A DNA stretch of 64,000 nt from assembly GCA_905221605.1 (NCBI GenBank), contig CAJNDS010002346.1:927240-991239 (forward strand), in the 5' to 3' direction. Position 1 is the first letter of the stretch, and the number at the start of each line of letters is the position of its first letter. This document shows positions 49,980-59,675 of this stretch, in pieces. This DNA comes from Symbiodinium natans (lineage: Eukaryota; Sar; Dinophyceae; Suessiales; Symbiodiniaceae). The notes beneath the pieces are model-generated. The model did no database searches. It was not told the DNA's origin and saw only the letters and a list, made by a program, of their open reading frames with translations. A program made the position numbers and the translations under genes.

Positions 49980-50160
49980 GCACAAAGCTTTAAGTTGCCA
50001 ACCCCAAACCCCAAACCCCAAACCCCAAACCCCAAACCCTAAACCCTAAACCCTAAACCCTGATCCCAGTAGGGGTCGGCTAGGCGGGTGGCAAAAAGAA
50101 CCCTAAACCCTAAACCCTTAACCCTAAACCTAAAACCCTAAACTCTAAACCCTAAACCAT
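49980..50160. repeat. CCCCAAA/CCCTAAA array before exon 50208
   Basis: C-type array at the 3' side of the intron. Confidence 0.9.
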
Positions 50161-50207
50161 CAACATCCCCCCAGAGGGGCCCAAAGCATCCTTCAACTCG
50201 CCGGCAG

Positions 50208-50288
50208 GAGGGATTCCTGTGGATCCCCTCCCTCTACGGCCCCAATTTCAAGCCGGACCCCAGCTTCGACTGGGTCACGCAGTGGCAG
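50208..50288 (+). CDS. Insertase exon (EGFLWIPSLYGPN)
   Basis: GGCAG|GAG acceptor. EGFLWIPSLYGPNF is the clearest Alb3 signature (EGFFWIPSLAGPT in plastid Alb3). It ends TGGCAG|GC and the intron is TTTAGGG within 5 bases of the donor. Confidence 0.88.
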
Positions 50289-50740
50289 GCAGGGTTTAGG
50301 GTTTAGGGTTTAGGGTTTAGGGTTTAGGGTTTAGGGTTTAGGGTTTAGGGTTTAGGGTTTAGGGCTTAGGGGTTAAGGGTTTAGGGCTTAGGGGTTAAGG
50401 GTTTAGGGTTAGGGGTTTAGGGTTTGAGGGTTTGGGGGTTTGGAGGTTTAGGGGTTAGGTTTTTTAGGGGTTTAGGGGTTTTAGGTTTTGGGGGTTTTAG
50501 GGATTTAGGGGTTTTCGGGGGTTTAGGGCAGGGATGGGCAGGGATTTAGGGGTTTAGAGTTCAGAGGTATAGGGTTTCAGGAGGTTATAGGGTTTACGAA
50601 GAGGCCTGGATGCAAAAGGAGGTTATAGGGGTTTAGGGTTTGGGGGTTTATAGAGGTTGTAGGGTTTCGGGGTTTAGGGGTTGTAGAGGTTTGGGGGTGT
50701 AGTGGCTTGGGGGTGTAGTGGCTTATGGTTTGGGGTTTGG
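50286..50740. repeat. Long TTTAGGG array with drift
   Basis: Perfect heptamers for about 75 bp, then degenerating G-rich variants. It starts at the splice donor. Confidence 0.95.
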
Positions 50741-50923
50741 GTCGGGTGCGCATGGACCCAGCTGATACAAACAGGGGTTTAGAGCCGTTTGCTGGTTTAA
50801 GGGTTTGCGCCTCAGCCTCAGCAACAACGGAGTTTGGGGGTTTGGGGCTTTGGTTGAGAAAGGGAGGATGCACTGGGAAGCATCCATTCAGCTTTTGCTT
50901 TCGTGAGCCAATGTAGCCCTGAG

Positions 50924-51109
50924 GGCCCACTCATCGAGCTCCATCCCAAGATTGGCTGGGAGACCTTCTCCCTGTATGCGATCTTGCCCGCCACGATCTT
51001 CATCTCCTACCGCTACGTGCTCTCGGAGGCTCTCGAGGATGAGAACGCGCCAAAGCTTTTGCAGTTCACTCCCTTCCTCCTGAGCTTCCTGACCATCGAG
51101 CTTCCGCAG
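50924..51109 (+). CDS. Insertase exon with two membrane spans
   Basis: CTGAG|GGC acceptor. HPKIGWETFSLYAILPATIF matches the HPPLGWHDTAAYLVLPVLL region, followed by LLQFTPFLLSFLTIELPQ, which matches FKFLPLMIGYFSLSVPS. It ends CCGCAG|GC, phase 0. The next intron is only 79 bp and lacks telomeric repeats. Confidence 0.85.
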
Positions 51110-51188
51110 GCAGGAGCCCGTAACCTCATGGCCTTGTGGACATGGCGTGTGCTGGGTCTAAGCCCCCGAAGCTCTACGCCGCAAACAG

Positions 51189-51284
51189 GCCATGGGCATC
51201 TACATCGCCACCAACATCGCTTCCTCCTTGGCCCTGACCACCTACACCAAGAATCAGATCTCCAGCCAAATCCCGGGCTACGAG
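51189..51284 (+). CDS. Insertase exon, last core span
   Basis: ACAG|GCC. AMGIYIATNIASSLALTTYT continues the preceding PQ exactly where Alb3 has SGLTIYWFTNNVLSTAQQV. A hydrophilic piece ends TACGAG|GA (GA donor, phase 0). Confidence 0.82.
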
Positions 51285-51458
51285 GACCCCCTGAAACCCC
51301 TGACAGCCCGGAAGAACGCCCAAGACAGCCTTTGCCCCAAAGCCGTCCAGAGCTGCCCCAACCCCTAAACCCTAAGACCCTAAATCCTAAATCCTAAACC
51401 CTGAACCCTAAATCCTAAACCCTAAACCCCAAACCCGAACCTCTAAAACCCCTGCAAG

Positions 51459-51492
51459 GAGTTTGTGAAGACCGGCAGCTTGCCTAGCCAAG
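51459..51492 (+). CDS. Insertase micro-exon (34 nt, EFVKTGSLPSQ)
   Basis: GCAAG|GAG to GCCAAG|GA, leaving one base. Read with its neighbours it gives GYE-EFVKTGSLPSQ-GKWPPG. Confidence 0.6.
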
Positions 51493-52121
51493 GAGTTGCC
51501 CGCGTTTTTTAGAGAGGACCCTACGCCCAAAACCCCCACCTGGGACTTTCTTTACCTACCGTTTAATGGGTAAGACCTACTAATAAAGGGGTAGTTGCGA
51601 CTAAACTGTAGGAAGACCCCACAGACCCCTACAGTGACCGTTTGTGATACGAAGCCCTAGGTTAACCTTTAAGCCCCTAAACCTATTTTTTCCAAACCTG
51701 GGCGGGTGGCGAAGAAAGGCCGAAGCCCGAAATCCTAGCCCTCTCTTGCCCTTTGTGTATTTGAAGCCTGCGCAAGTCCGGTCAATCGGGCGCCGGTGTT
51801 GTTCCCCGTTCAATCGGTGCTAGGTTTGGGCTAGGGTTCAGGGCTTGGGGTTTGGGGTACAAGCCTAAGGTTTGGGTTCTAGGGTGAGGGTTCTAGGGAA
51901 TCTAAATGCTTGGACTTGAGATGCTGAACCCTTAAATCCTAAACCCTAAGCCCCCCAACCATCATCAGCTAGGCGGGTGGCAAAGAAAAGCCCTAAACCC
52001 TAAACCCTCTCTCCCCTAAACCCGAAACCCCTAAACCCTAAATTTTTTTTAATTTTTAAACCCGAAACCCGAAACCCTAAACCCTAAACCCCAAACCCCC
52101 AACTCTTGGCTCAAAACCCAG

Positions 52122-52222
52122 GCAAGTGGCCCCCGGGCGTGGATCCCGAGAAGGTCTTGGCCAAGGCCTTCGGCGTCAAGCGCCTCACCGCGCAGCCCGA
52201 GGATCCCCAGAGCGTCCCCGAG
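52122..52222 (+). CDS. Insertase C-terminal tail exon
   Basis: CCAG|GC. GKWPPGVDPEKVLAKAFGVK is followed by RLTAQPEDPQSVPE. It is basic and proline-rich and lies after the last span, like the stromal tail of Alb3. It ends CCCGAG|GC. The unspliced frame would meet TAG nine bases later. Confidence 0.75.
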
Positions 52223-53167
52223 GCGGGGTAGGGTTTAAGGTTTAGGGTTTTAGGGTTTAGGGTTTTTTAGGGTTTAGGGTTGTAGGGTTGTAGGGTTGTA
52301 AGGTTTTCGGGTTTAGGGTTGTAGAGTTTAGGGCTTAGGGTTTAGGGTAGTCGGCAGTTCGAACAGGCCTGGCTGCAAAAAGGGTTTTAGGGTTAAGGCT
52401 AAGGGTTTAGGGTTTAGGGACCTTAAGGCGAAGTGCGAAGCCGGTTGCAAAAGGGGTCTTGAGGGGCAATTGAAGCCGTTTTTGGGCGGAGCCCCATTTT
52501 TTTGGCACAAGTCAGGGTTTCAAGGGTTTAGGGTTTGAAAGTACTGGCCTACGCCAAGGCAGGTTGCGTGTTCCTCCGGAAGCGTTAGAGTCCAAAAGGG
52601 GTCTGGGATGGCCCGAGGTTGTGGCATGGGTTGGGTTTGAGCCTTGCAGGCCCCTTGCAGTTGCCCGCTAGTGTTTCTTCCGAACTCTAAAGCCTAAACC
52701 CCAAAAAAAACCCTAAAACCCTAAACCCCAAACCCCTTTTTTTGAACCCGTCTCTTCGCATCGCGGGGGCCTCGTGCGAGTATCAGCGTCGAGAGGTTTA
52801 GGGTTTGGGTTTCGGATTTGGGGTTCTAGCATTCAAGCTTGGCTCTTCGACGGGGTTACTCAACAAAAAAGGGGGGACGCACTTTTTTGACATCTTGGGA
52901 TTTGCCGGACCCTAAACTAAACCCACTACACCCTAAACTTCCGAAACCCTAAACCCAGAGCCTCCAAGAACGCCAGAAGTCCCAAGGTGCCCACAAAATC
53001 TCCCCAAACCCTAATCCCTAAAACCCTAAACCCTAAACCCTAAAACCCTAAACCCTAAACCCTAAATCAGTTCAGCTATGCCGGCGGCAAAAACCCTAAA
53101 TCCTAAACCCTAAAGTTGGAGAGCCTTTTGGGGTCCCTCGAAAACCCTACAGCCCTGTCCTATGCAG

Positions 53168-53209
53168 GCGGTCTTCGCGGGTCGCGCCGACTACATCCCC
53201 ACCTTGCTG
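53168..53209 (+). CDS. Ankyrin exon 1 (AVFAGRADYIPTLL)
   Basis: GCAG|GCG, phase 0. AVFAGRADYIPTLL is the helical half of an ankyrin repeat. It ends CTG|GA (GA donor), and GGAG recurs at the next acceptor. Confidence 0.75.
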
Positions 53210-53292
53210 GAGTGCCACCTGAACCCTAAGCCCCCCTAAACCTAAACCCTACACCCTAAACCCTAAACCAAAACCTGGTGATCCTTCGGCAG

Positions 53293-53345
53293 GAGAACGG
53301 CAGCGAGATCGACGGGTTCGACGACCGTGGTATCCCCGCAAGCAT
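53293..53345 (+). CDS. Ankyrin exon 2 (ENGSEIDGFDDRGIPAS)
   Basis: GGCAG|GAG to AGCAT|GTG. With the next exon it reads DDRGIPASM-YTLALDNSDL, matching the 29-residue spacing from DxxG to GxD of an ankyrin unit. Confidence 0.68.
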
Positions 53346-54489
53346 GTGCCCAAGGGCTTGCTGTACTATTTGCTTAAGAACCTTCCAAAAGATAAGAATC
53401 CTTGCATAGCCCTTACAGGGAAGAATATTGTGTGCTTCTTATGTGGTTCTGAAGAAATGGTAGTGTTTTGGGGTTCGGAGTGCTTTAAGGGCTTAATGGG
53501 GAGGCTTCGGGTTGAAGGTCTTTGACCACGAGGCTTTGCAAGATTCGCTCTTCCATGGGTGGTCGTGAGGGTCGTGTCGAGCTGAAGGAACAAGTGGGGC
53601 CCAGCCCCAATTTGCCCTGAACGCTGGCTTAGGGTTTCGAGGCCTGCAGGCAGAGCTCAATCAGGAATTCCACCTTATAGGGTAGAAAGCCCACACAAAC
53701 AAAAGTCGAGTGCGAAATCCGTCTACAGAAGCTCAGGGTTCCGAGATGTTGGAGGAGCAGCTACCTGGCACCCTAATCCCTCAACATCCTTACGCCTTAA
53801 CCCTTTGGTGGAGGTATCCTAAACCCTAAGCCAAAACCCTGAACCCTAAACCCTAAACTGGTGAGAACAGCGCTGTCCAGATTAGACATGGTGCTCGAGC
53901 TTCTCGGACAGGGCTCTCCCCTGGCGCCCCTGCGTGGCCCCCCTCGCGCTTTCCGTAGCTCCTATCACAAACCCTGAGGCCTTGAATGATTTGTGTTTCA
54001 GGGCTGCCCTTGGGCACCCCGCCACAGCTGGACCAGTGAATATGGCTCAATTTTCCGATTGCCAGGAGCCGTTAAGCCCATAATGCAGGCCTGGAGGTGA
54101 CCTTTTCACATGCAATCCAACGATGGCGGGTCTTTTCTGGGCATTCAGCAGCTGCGCATAGTTAATAGCGGAATCGGCCATCTTTCCCGAATTCTGGGGA
54201 TACCCTCACAGGCACCTTTTTTTGCCTGTCTGGGTTTTAAAGCCGGCTCTTCTTGCAGATTGAGAGAATAAGAAGCCTCCCCTTGTTAGGGGGCTTGGGG
54301 ATACAACCCCAAACCCTAGACAATGTCCGGGTGGGTGGGGCTACAGAGCGGGCGCGCGACAGGGAGCCATTAGTTTTCAGGAAAAGGCGCACTCCCCTAA
54401 ACCCTAAACCTTCAACCCTAAACCCTAAACCCTAAACCCTAAACCCCAAACCCCGAACCCTAAACCCTAAACCCTTTGCTTTGGTGGAG

Positions 54490-54605
54490 GTACACCCTGG
54501 CCCTGGACAACTCCGACCTGTTGGAGCGGCTCTTTGAGTTGGGCTCCGACCCGCGCGTGCGCGACAAGAGGGGCAACACCCTGCTGCACTATGCTTCGGG
54601 CTACG
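54490..54605 (+). CDS. Ankyrin exon 3 (DKRGNTLLHYASGYG)
   Basis: GGAG|G acceptor. YTLALDNSDLLERLFELGSD is followed by PRVRDKRGNTLLHYASGYG, a textbook ankyrin turn and first helix (GNTxLHxA). It ends GCTACG|GC, one base over. TTTAGGG repeats begin 11 bp into the intron. Confidence 0.85.
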
Positions 54606-54614
54606 GCTGCTGGG

Positions 54615-54720
54615 CTTAGGGTTTAGGGTTTAGGGTTTAGGGTTTAGGGTTTAGGGTTTAGGGTGCAGGGGTTTAGGGGCTTAGGGTTTAGGGTTTCGGG
54701 GTTTAGGGGCTTAGGGTGTT
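54615..54720. repeat. TTTAGGG array after exon 54605
   Basis: G-type heptamers at the 5' end of the intron. Confidence 0.93.
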
Positions 54721-55034
54721 GTGGGTTTTGGGGCTCAAGGGACTAAAGCCTTGTAAGGGACCTGGGGGCAATGTAGCAGCTACTTAGGCACATAGGGAGG
54801 ATATAAGGCAGATGTAGGGGTTCTCGAGGGGAAACGATTACGGGCTTCATTGTGTACCCCTTCAGGGGCATTGGGTTCTGGGGCTTGGGGCTTAGGGTTT
54901 AGGGGCTTATGCATTTTGGGGTTTTGTGGTTTAGGGCTTAGGGTTTGGGGGTTAGTCTCAACCCCACGGCTCCGACCGGCTGGGCTGAAAATCCTGCACC
55001 CCACTGAGCCGTGCACAAAAGCGCTCCTCCACAG

Positions 55035-55147
55035 GAAGGGCCGACTTCATCCCCTTTTTGTTGGAGAAGGGCCTCACGGACCTCTTGGATGCGACGAACG
55101 AGGATGGTCAGACTCCGCTGGACGTGGCGCGCTTGAACTTGTCGCAG
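55035..55147 (+). CDS. Ankyrin exon 4 (GRADFIPFLLEKG ... EDGQTPLDVA)
   Basis: ACAG|GA completes the GYG-RADFIPFLLEKG repeat, then DLLDATNEDGQTPLDVARLN. It ends TCGCAG|GC, phase 0. Confidence 0.85.
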
Positions 55148-55234
55148 GCTGCGGGCGGGCAGAAGGGCTTGGTGCTTCGGGTTTAGGGTTCAGGGTTGTT
55201 CCACGCCGCAGCAGCTCTGTCTTTGCATGTCCCC

Positions 55235-55330
55235 AAACCCTAAACCCTAAACCCTAAACCCTAAACCCTAAACCCTAAACCCTAAACCCTAAACCCTAAA
55301 CCCTAAACCCTAGACCCTAAACCCAGAAGC
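55235..55330. repeat. CCCTAAA array before exon 55384
   Basis: About 13 near-perfect C-type heptamers. Confidence 0.95.
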
Positions 55331-55383
55331 CCTACACCCTAAAACCTCAACCCTAAACCCTCAACCCGGTCTTCGCTGCACAG

Positions 55384-55437
55384 GAGAAGGTGGCCGATGA
55401 GGTCCGGCCTGTGATCGCCAAGCTGGTGGAAGTCGGG
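55384..55437 (+). CDS. Ankyrin exon 5 (EKVADEVRPVIAKLVEVG)
   Basis: ACAG|GAG. EKVADEVRPVIAKLVEVG provides the last ankyrin helices. It ends GGG|GC, phase 0. Confidence 0.65.
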
Positions 55438-56050
55438 GCAACCGGAAACTTTACACTCTTTACAGGGTTTAGGGTTTAGGGGTTAGGGTGAAGGGGTACT
55501 CTCATCCCCTATAGAACTGAAAGTGTCTGGCTGATGAACTCAGCAACTAAGGAAAGGTGACGACGGCAGAGGACCAGAAGTCAAACCCTATGGGGGGGTT
55601 AACCTCTGGGGCCTTCGTGATACACTCGAATGGCTCAGACAGAGCCTATCTTTAACCCTAAACCCTAAATCCTAAATCCGGAACCCTAAACCATAAACCC
55701 TCAACCCCATGTGGCAGAATCTTGATCGCCACCAGCGCGTACAGCGCACAAGGCCCCCCCCCCCCAAATCTATAAGCCTCACACGCGCGCAATCTGCCCT
55801 GGGCCTTCCCAGAGCGCCCAAATACCCGCCTTTCTTAGGAAACAGGCCTTAAATCTTCATCGCCAGACCTTAAACCCTAAACCCCAAACCCTTTTACCCC
55901 CTACAGACTCTAGACTAACAGCTTCACAAAAGTCGCAACTCCATATCCCTAAGCCCTGTACCCTAAGAACCCTAAAAAACCCTAAAAGGCCCCCAAACTC
56001 TGTGAGCGACGAAAAGCCCCCCCAAGAAGTCCGAAACGCCCCAAGACCAG

Positions 56051-56101
56051 GACGAGGCCCGCTTCGAGAAGGCGCGCGAGGACTCGATCCGCGAGAAGCA
56101 G
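56051..56101 (+). CDS. Charged tail exon (DEARFEKAREDSIREKQ)
   Basis: CCAG|GAC to AAGCAG|GT (GT donor), phase 0. The frame is open upstream to 56009 (KKSETPQDQ), so an earlier acceptor is possible. The composition is coiled-coil-like. Confidence 0.65.
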
Positions 56102-56167
56102 GTGAGGTTTTCATTATAGGGGTTCAACGGGTTCAGGGTTTTAGGGTTTAGGGTTTAGGGTTTTCGC

Positions 56168-56308
56168 GGGTCCTTAAGGGAGGGGGGTTCAAGGGGGGTA
56201 TGTAACCCAAGGTTCCCTAGTACTCCCCACTACTCCCTAGGGCTCCCTAAGCTTCCCTAAGGTTTCCTGGGTACCTACCCCGCATGAACCCCCCTCCCTT
56301 AAGGACCC
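56168..56308. mobile_element. Inverted-repeat element, family D (141 bp)
   Basis: GGGTCCTTAAGGGAGGGGGG at the left end and its complement at the right end form a long GC-rich hairpin. It is intron-resident. A related half copy is at 56939-57000. Confidence 0.78.
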
Positions 56309-56938
56309 TTAAGCCACATCTACATCATGAACCCTGGTTGTTTTGGGCAATTTCGGGTTTTGGTTTTGACATATAATGAAATTGTGCATGATAGAATGTT
56401 TCAGTGCATAATGGCAGGTTATGTCACATAACCGAGTATGATTGTAGTGAATTGTGCCAGTAGCATTTTGTAGTACATTACTGTGCAGCATAGTGTTTAT
56501 TATGTTATAGTATGTACAGTGCATGATGCTGTGCTACAGTCTGTTGCAGTATCATACGCTTAGAGTTGTAGATGGTAATGCCTTGCCGTTTCATGCCTTT
56601 AAAAGCTACTTGTAGACGTTTATGATTGGATGTTATGCTATATTATAGAAGAAACCACAAACCCTTAAAAGCATAAGCCCTAAATCCTAAACCCAAAGCC
56701 CGACACGCTGCGAGTTGTCGTGATCTTCTCCAACCATCCCAAATTGTTACCCTGCAGTGGCTGGTCTTCTGGGCGGGTGGCAAAAACCCTAAACCCTGAA
56801 CTTTAGTTCCTAATCCCTAAACCCTAAACCCTAAACCTGAATCCTTAAACCCTAAACCCTAAACCCCGAACCCCTAAACCCCTGAACCCCTCAACCCGTA
56901 ACGAAAGGTGCTAGAGGGTCCTCGGTGACCCCCATCAT

Positions 56939-57000
56939 AGGGTTCTTAAGGGAGGGGGCTTCATGGGGGGTAGGTACCTGGGGAACCTTTGGTAGGGAAC
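56939..57000. repeat. Half copy of inverted-repeat family D
   Basis: GGGTTCTTAAGGGAGGGGGC followed by a GGGTAGGTACC box corresponds to one arm of the element at 56168-56308. Confidence 0.65.
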
Positions 57001-57260
57001 CTTGGGCTACCCTAAACCCTAGCCTTAAGCCGTAAACCCTAAACCCTAAACGGCCCTAAACCCTAAACCCCAAACCCTAAATCCTAAACCCCAAACCCTA
57101 AACCCTAAACCCCAAACCCCAAACCCTAGACCCTTCTACCCCCTTGAGCCCCCCCCACCCCCCTCTCCCCCCCTTTTGAACCCATTTCCTAACCCTAAAC
57201 CTTAAACCCTAAACCCCAAACCCCCAAACCTTAAACCCTAAACCCTAACTCCCAAGCCCC
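57000..57260. repeat. CCCTAAA/CCCCAAA array before exon 57264
   Basis: C-type repeats with C-rich interruptions lead up to the acceptor. Confidence 0.92.
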
Positions 57261-57263
57261 CAG

Positions 57264-57307
57264 GTCACGCAAGCGCGGTCCGCACTCAAGGCCCTGGCCA
57301 TGGCTGC
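57264..57307 (+). CDS. Charged tail exon (VTQARSALKALAMAA)
   Basis: CCCAG|GTC continues the preceding REKQ in phase 0. The end is set at GCTGC|GC because only that gives the right phase into 58606. The frame stays open to 57331. Confidence 0.55.
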
Positions 57308-57329
57308 GCAGACGCCCGGAGAAGGGGAA

Positions 57330-58075
57330 TTAGGGTTCAGGGTTTAGGGTTTCGGGTTTGCGGCTTAGGGTTTGGGGTTTAGGGTTTAGGGTTTGGGGTT
57401 TAGGGTTTGGGATTTAGGGTTTAGGGTTTGGGGTTTAGGGTTTGGGGTTTGGGGTTTAGGGTTTAGGGTTTTGGATTTAGGGTTTAGGGTTTGGGGTTTG
57501 GGGTTTAGGGTTTAGGGTTTGGGGTTTGAGGTTTAGGGTTTGGGGTTTAGGGTTTAGGGTTTAGGGTTTGCGGCTTAGGGTTTGGGGTTTAGGGTTTAGG
57601 GTTTGGGGTTTGGGGTTTGGGGTTTAGGGTTTGGGGTTTAGGGTTTGGGGTTTAGGGTTTGGGGTTTGGGGTTTGGGGTTTAGGGCTTAGGGTTTAGGGT
57701 TTGGGATTTAGGGTTTAGGGTTTGGGGTTTGGGGTTTAGGGTTTAGGGTTTGGGGTTTGAGGTTTAGGGTTTGGGGTTTAGGGTTTAGGGTTTGGGGTTT
57801 AGGGTTTCGGGTTTGGGGTTTAGGGTTTAGGGTTTGGGGTTTAGGGTTTCGGGTTTGGGGTTTGGGGTTGGGGTTTGGGGTTTGGGGTTAGGGTTTGGGG
57901 TTTGGGGTTTGGGGTTTGGGGTTTGGGGCTTAGGGCTTAGGGGTTGGGGGTTTGGGGTTTGGGGGGGTTTAGGCTTGGGGTTTGGGGTTTGGGGTTTGGG
58001 GTTTGGGGTTTAGGGTTTGGGGTTTGGGGTTTAGGGTTTGGGGTTTGGGGTTTGGGTTTTCTAGGGTTTAGGGGC
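57330..58075. repeat. Longest G-type array: TTTAGGG/TTTGGGG, about 740 bp
   Basis: About 100 heptamers alternate between TTTAGGG and TTTGGGG with a higher-order pattern. It begins about 25 bp after the preceding exon. The CCCTAAA array at 58500-58592 closes the same intron. Confidence 0.97.
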
Positions 58076-58279
58076 GCGTGGCTTGTGGAGTTTTTAGTCT
58101 TTCACATATGATTGTTCTTCATAATGCTGGTATGATGATTTAATATGCCTAAACAAAAGGTAAACCGAAAACTTAATAAACATAAACATTTTTTCCATAT
58201 CTGTATGTATGTGTGTGTATACATATAATTAATATAAATACAGATGCACAAGTGAATTTAATTACAAACAAGTGTATCT

Positions 58280-58284
58280 ACATA

Positions 58285-58317
<33 letters not shown>

Positions 58318-58322
58318 GCATA
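58280..58322. repeat. (TA)n microsatellite
   Basis: TATATA runs in the middle of the intron. Confidence 0.93.
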
Positions 58323-58499
58323 TAGGGGGCGTACGGATTGGGGTTTTGGGTTTAGGGTTGTAGAGGTTTGGGGGGGGGTTTTAGTGGCTCGTCGGGATTG
58401 GTGGGGGGGAAGGTGCAAGCGCGGGGGAGTGCGGTTTAGGGCTCAGGGCTTAGGGCTTCGGGTTGGGGATTGCTTGAAGCTTAGTTTCGGCTTCCATAC

Positions 58500-58592
58500 T
58501 CTAAACCCTAAACCCTAAACCCTAAACCCTAAACCCTAAACCCTAAACCCTAAACCCTAAACCCTAAACCCTAAACCCTAAACCCTAAACCT
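58500..58592. repeat. CCCTAAA array before exon 58606
   Basis: Thirteen near-perfect C-type heptamers ending about 14 bp before the acceptor. Confidence 0.96.
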
Positions 58593-58605
58593 TGTTGAAG
58601 CCAAG

Positions 58606-58711
58606 GAAGAAGGAGGCCCCGAAGGAGGTGGTTCATGAGCCGAAGAGCGTCACTGAGAACGAAGACGAGAGTGGCAACAAGCTTGACCAGAGGGTGGCCT
58701 CCCCCATCCAG
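58606..58711 (+). CDS. Charged tail exon (KKEAPKEVVHEPKSV...)
   Basis: CCAAG|G acceptor. KKEAPKEVVHEPKSVTENED is followed by ESGNKLDQRVASPIQ. Low-complexity and charged. It ends ATCCAG|GA (GA donor), phase 0. Confidence 0.62.
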
Positions 58712-59006
58712 GAACTGGGTTTCAAGGGTTTCCCTAAACCCCAAACCCTAAACCCTAAACCCTAACCCCTAACCCCTAACCCCTAAACCCTAAACCCTAA
58801 ACCCTAAACCCTAAATTTTAAAATGAAACCCCAAACCCTAAACCCCTCTCAACCCCAGGTCTCCAAGTGCCGAGCGAGCCCGCACCAGGCACTCCCTAAA
58901 CCCCACGCCTTGCAGACGGGACTCTAAACCGTAAAAACCCTAAAGCCGTAAACCCAAAGCCCTAACCCCTAAACCCTGAACCCTAAACCCTTTTAAGCCC
59001 TGGAAG

Positions 59007-59078
59007 GAGTCCCTGGACCGGGTCCGCTCTCTGAATGTAGATGAGCTCCGAGACAGGCTGGGCGGCAAGATGTCTGAG
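59007..59078 (+). CDS. Tail exon (ESLDRVRSLNVDELRDRLGG)
   Basis: GGAAG|GAG to TCTGAG|GA, phase 0. An amphipathic helix. Confidence 0.65.
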
Positions 59079-59461
59079 GACCGATGCCCAGGAAGTTTTT
59101 CGGGCCTCGGGCTTAGGGTTTAGGGTTTAGGCTTTTGGGTTTAGGGCTTCAAAAAGCCTGTTGAAAGGAAGGCCTATAAGGGCCTGAGGGCCTTCAAGCT
59201 TTCTAGGCTTTGCCCCGAAAGGCTTTCAAGCACTCAAGCCCCTGATGCTGGGCTCTCTTTAGGGCCCCGGTGTCCCCAAGAGAATCCTAAACTAAACCCT
59301 CCTAGGGAACCCAATATCCCTTCGACAAGTTAAGTTCACAGACCTTTAAGTATTAAGGGATCCTCATGCTGCGAGCCTAAACCCTTATTTACAACCCCGC
59401 TGAGGCTCCACAACCCCTGAAGAACCGCAAGCTCAGCACTTGAAGGGTTTCTGGAGCGAGC

Positions 59462-59670
59462 CGAAACCCTAAACCCTAAACCCCAAACCCCAAACCCCAA
59501 ACCCCAAACCCCAAACCCCAAACCCCAAACCCCAAACCCCAAACCCCAAACCCCAAACCCGAAACCCCAAACCCCAAACCCCAAACCCTAAACCCTAAAC
59601 CCTAGACCCTAAACCCGAAACCCCAAACCCTAAACCCTAAACCCTAAACCCTAAACCCTAAACCCTAAAC
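59462..59670. repeat. CCCCAAA/CCCTAAA array before the last exon
   Basis: About 28 heptamers; CCCCAAA is homogenised in the first half. The array ends 6 bp before the acceptor. Confidence 0.96.
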
Positions 59671-59675
59671 AGCAG

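Noticed and set aside
59336-59584. Reverse-strand frame made of repeated GVWGLGF units
   Set aside because: It is the translation of the CCCCAAA/CCCTAAA array, not a repeat protein.
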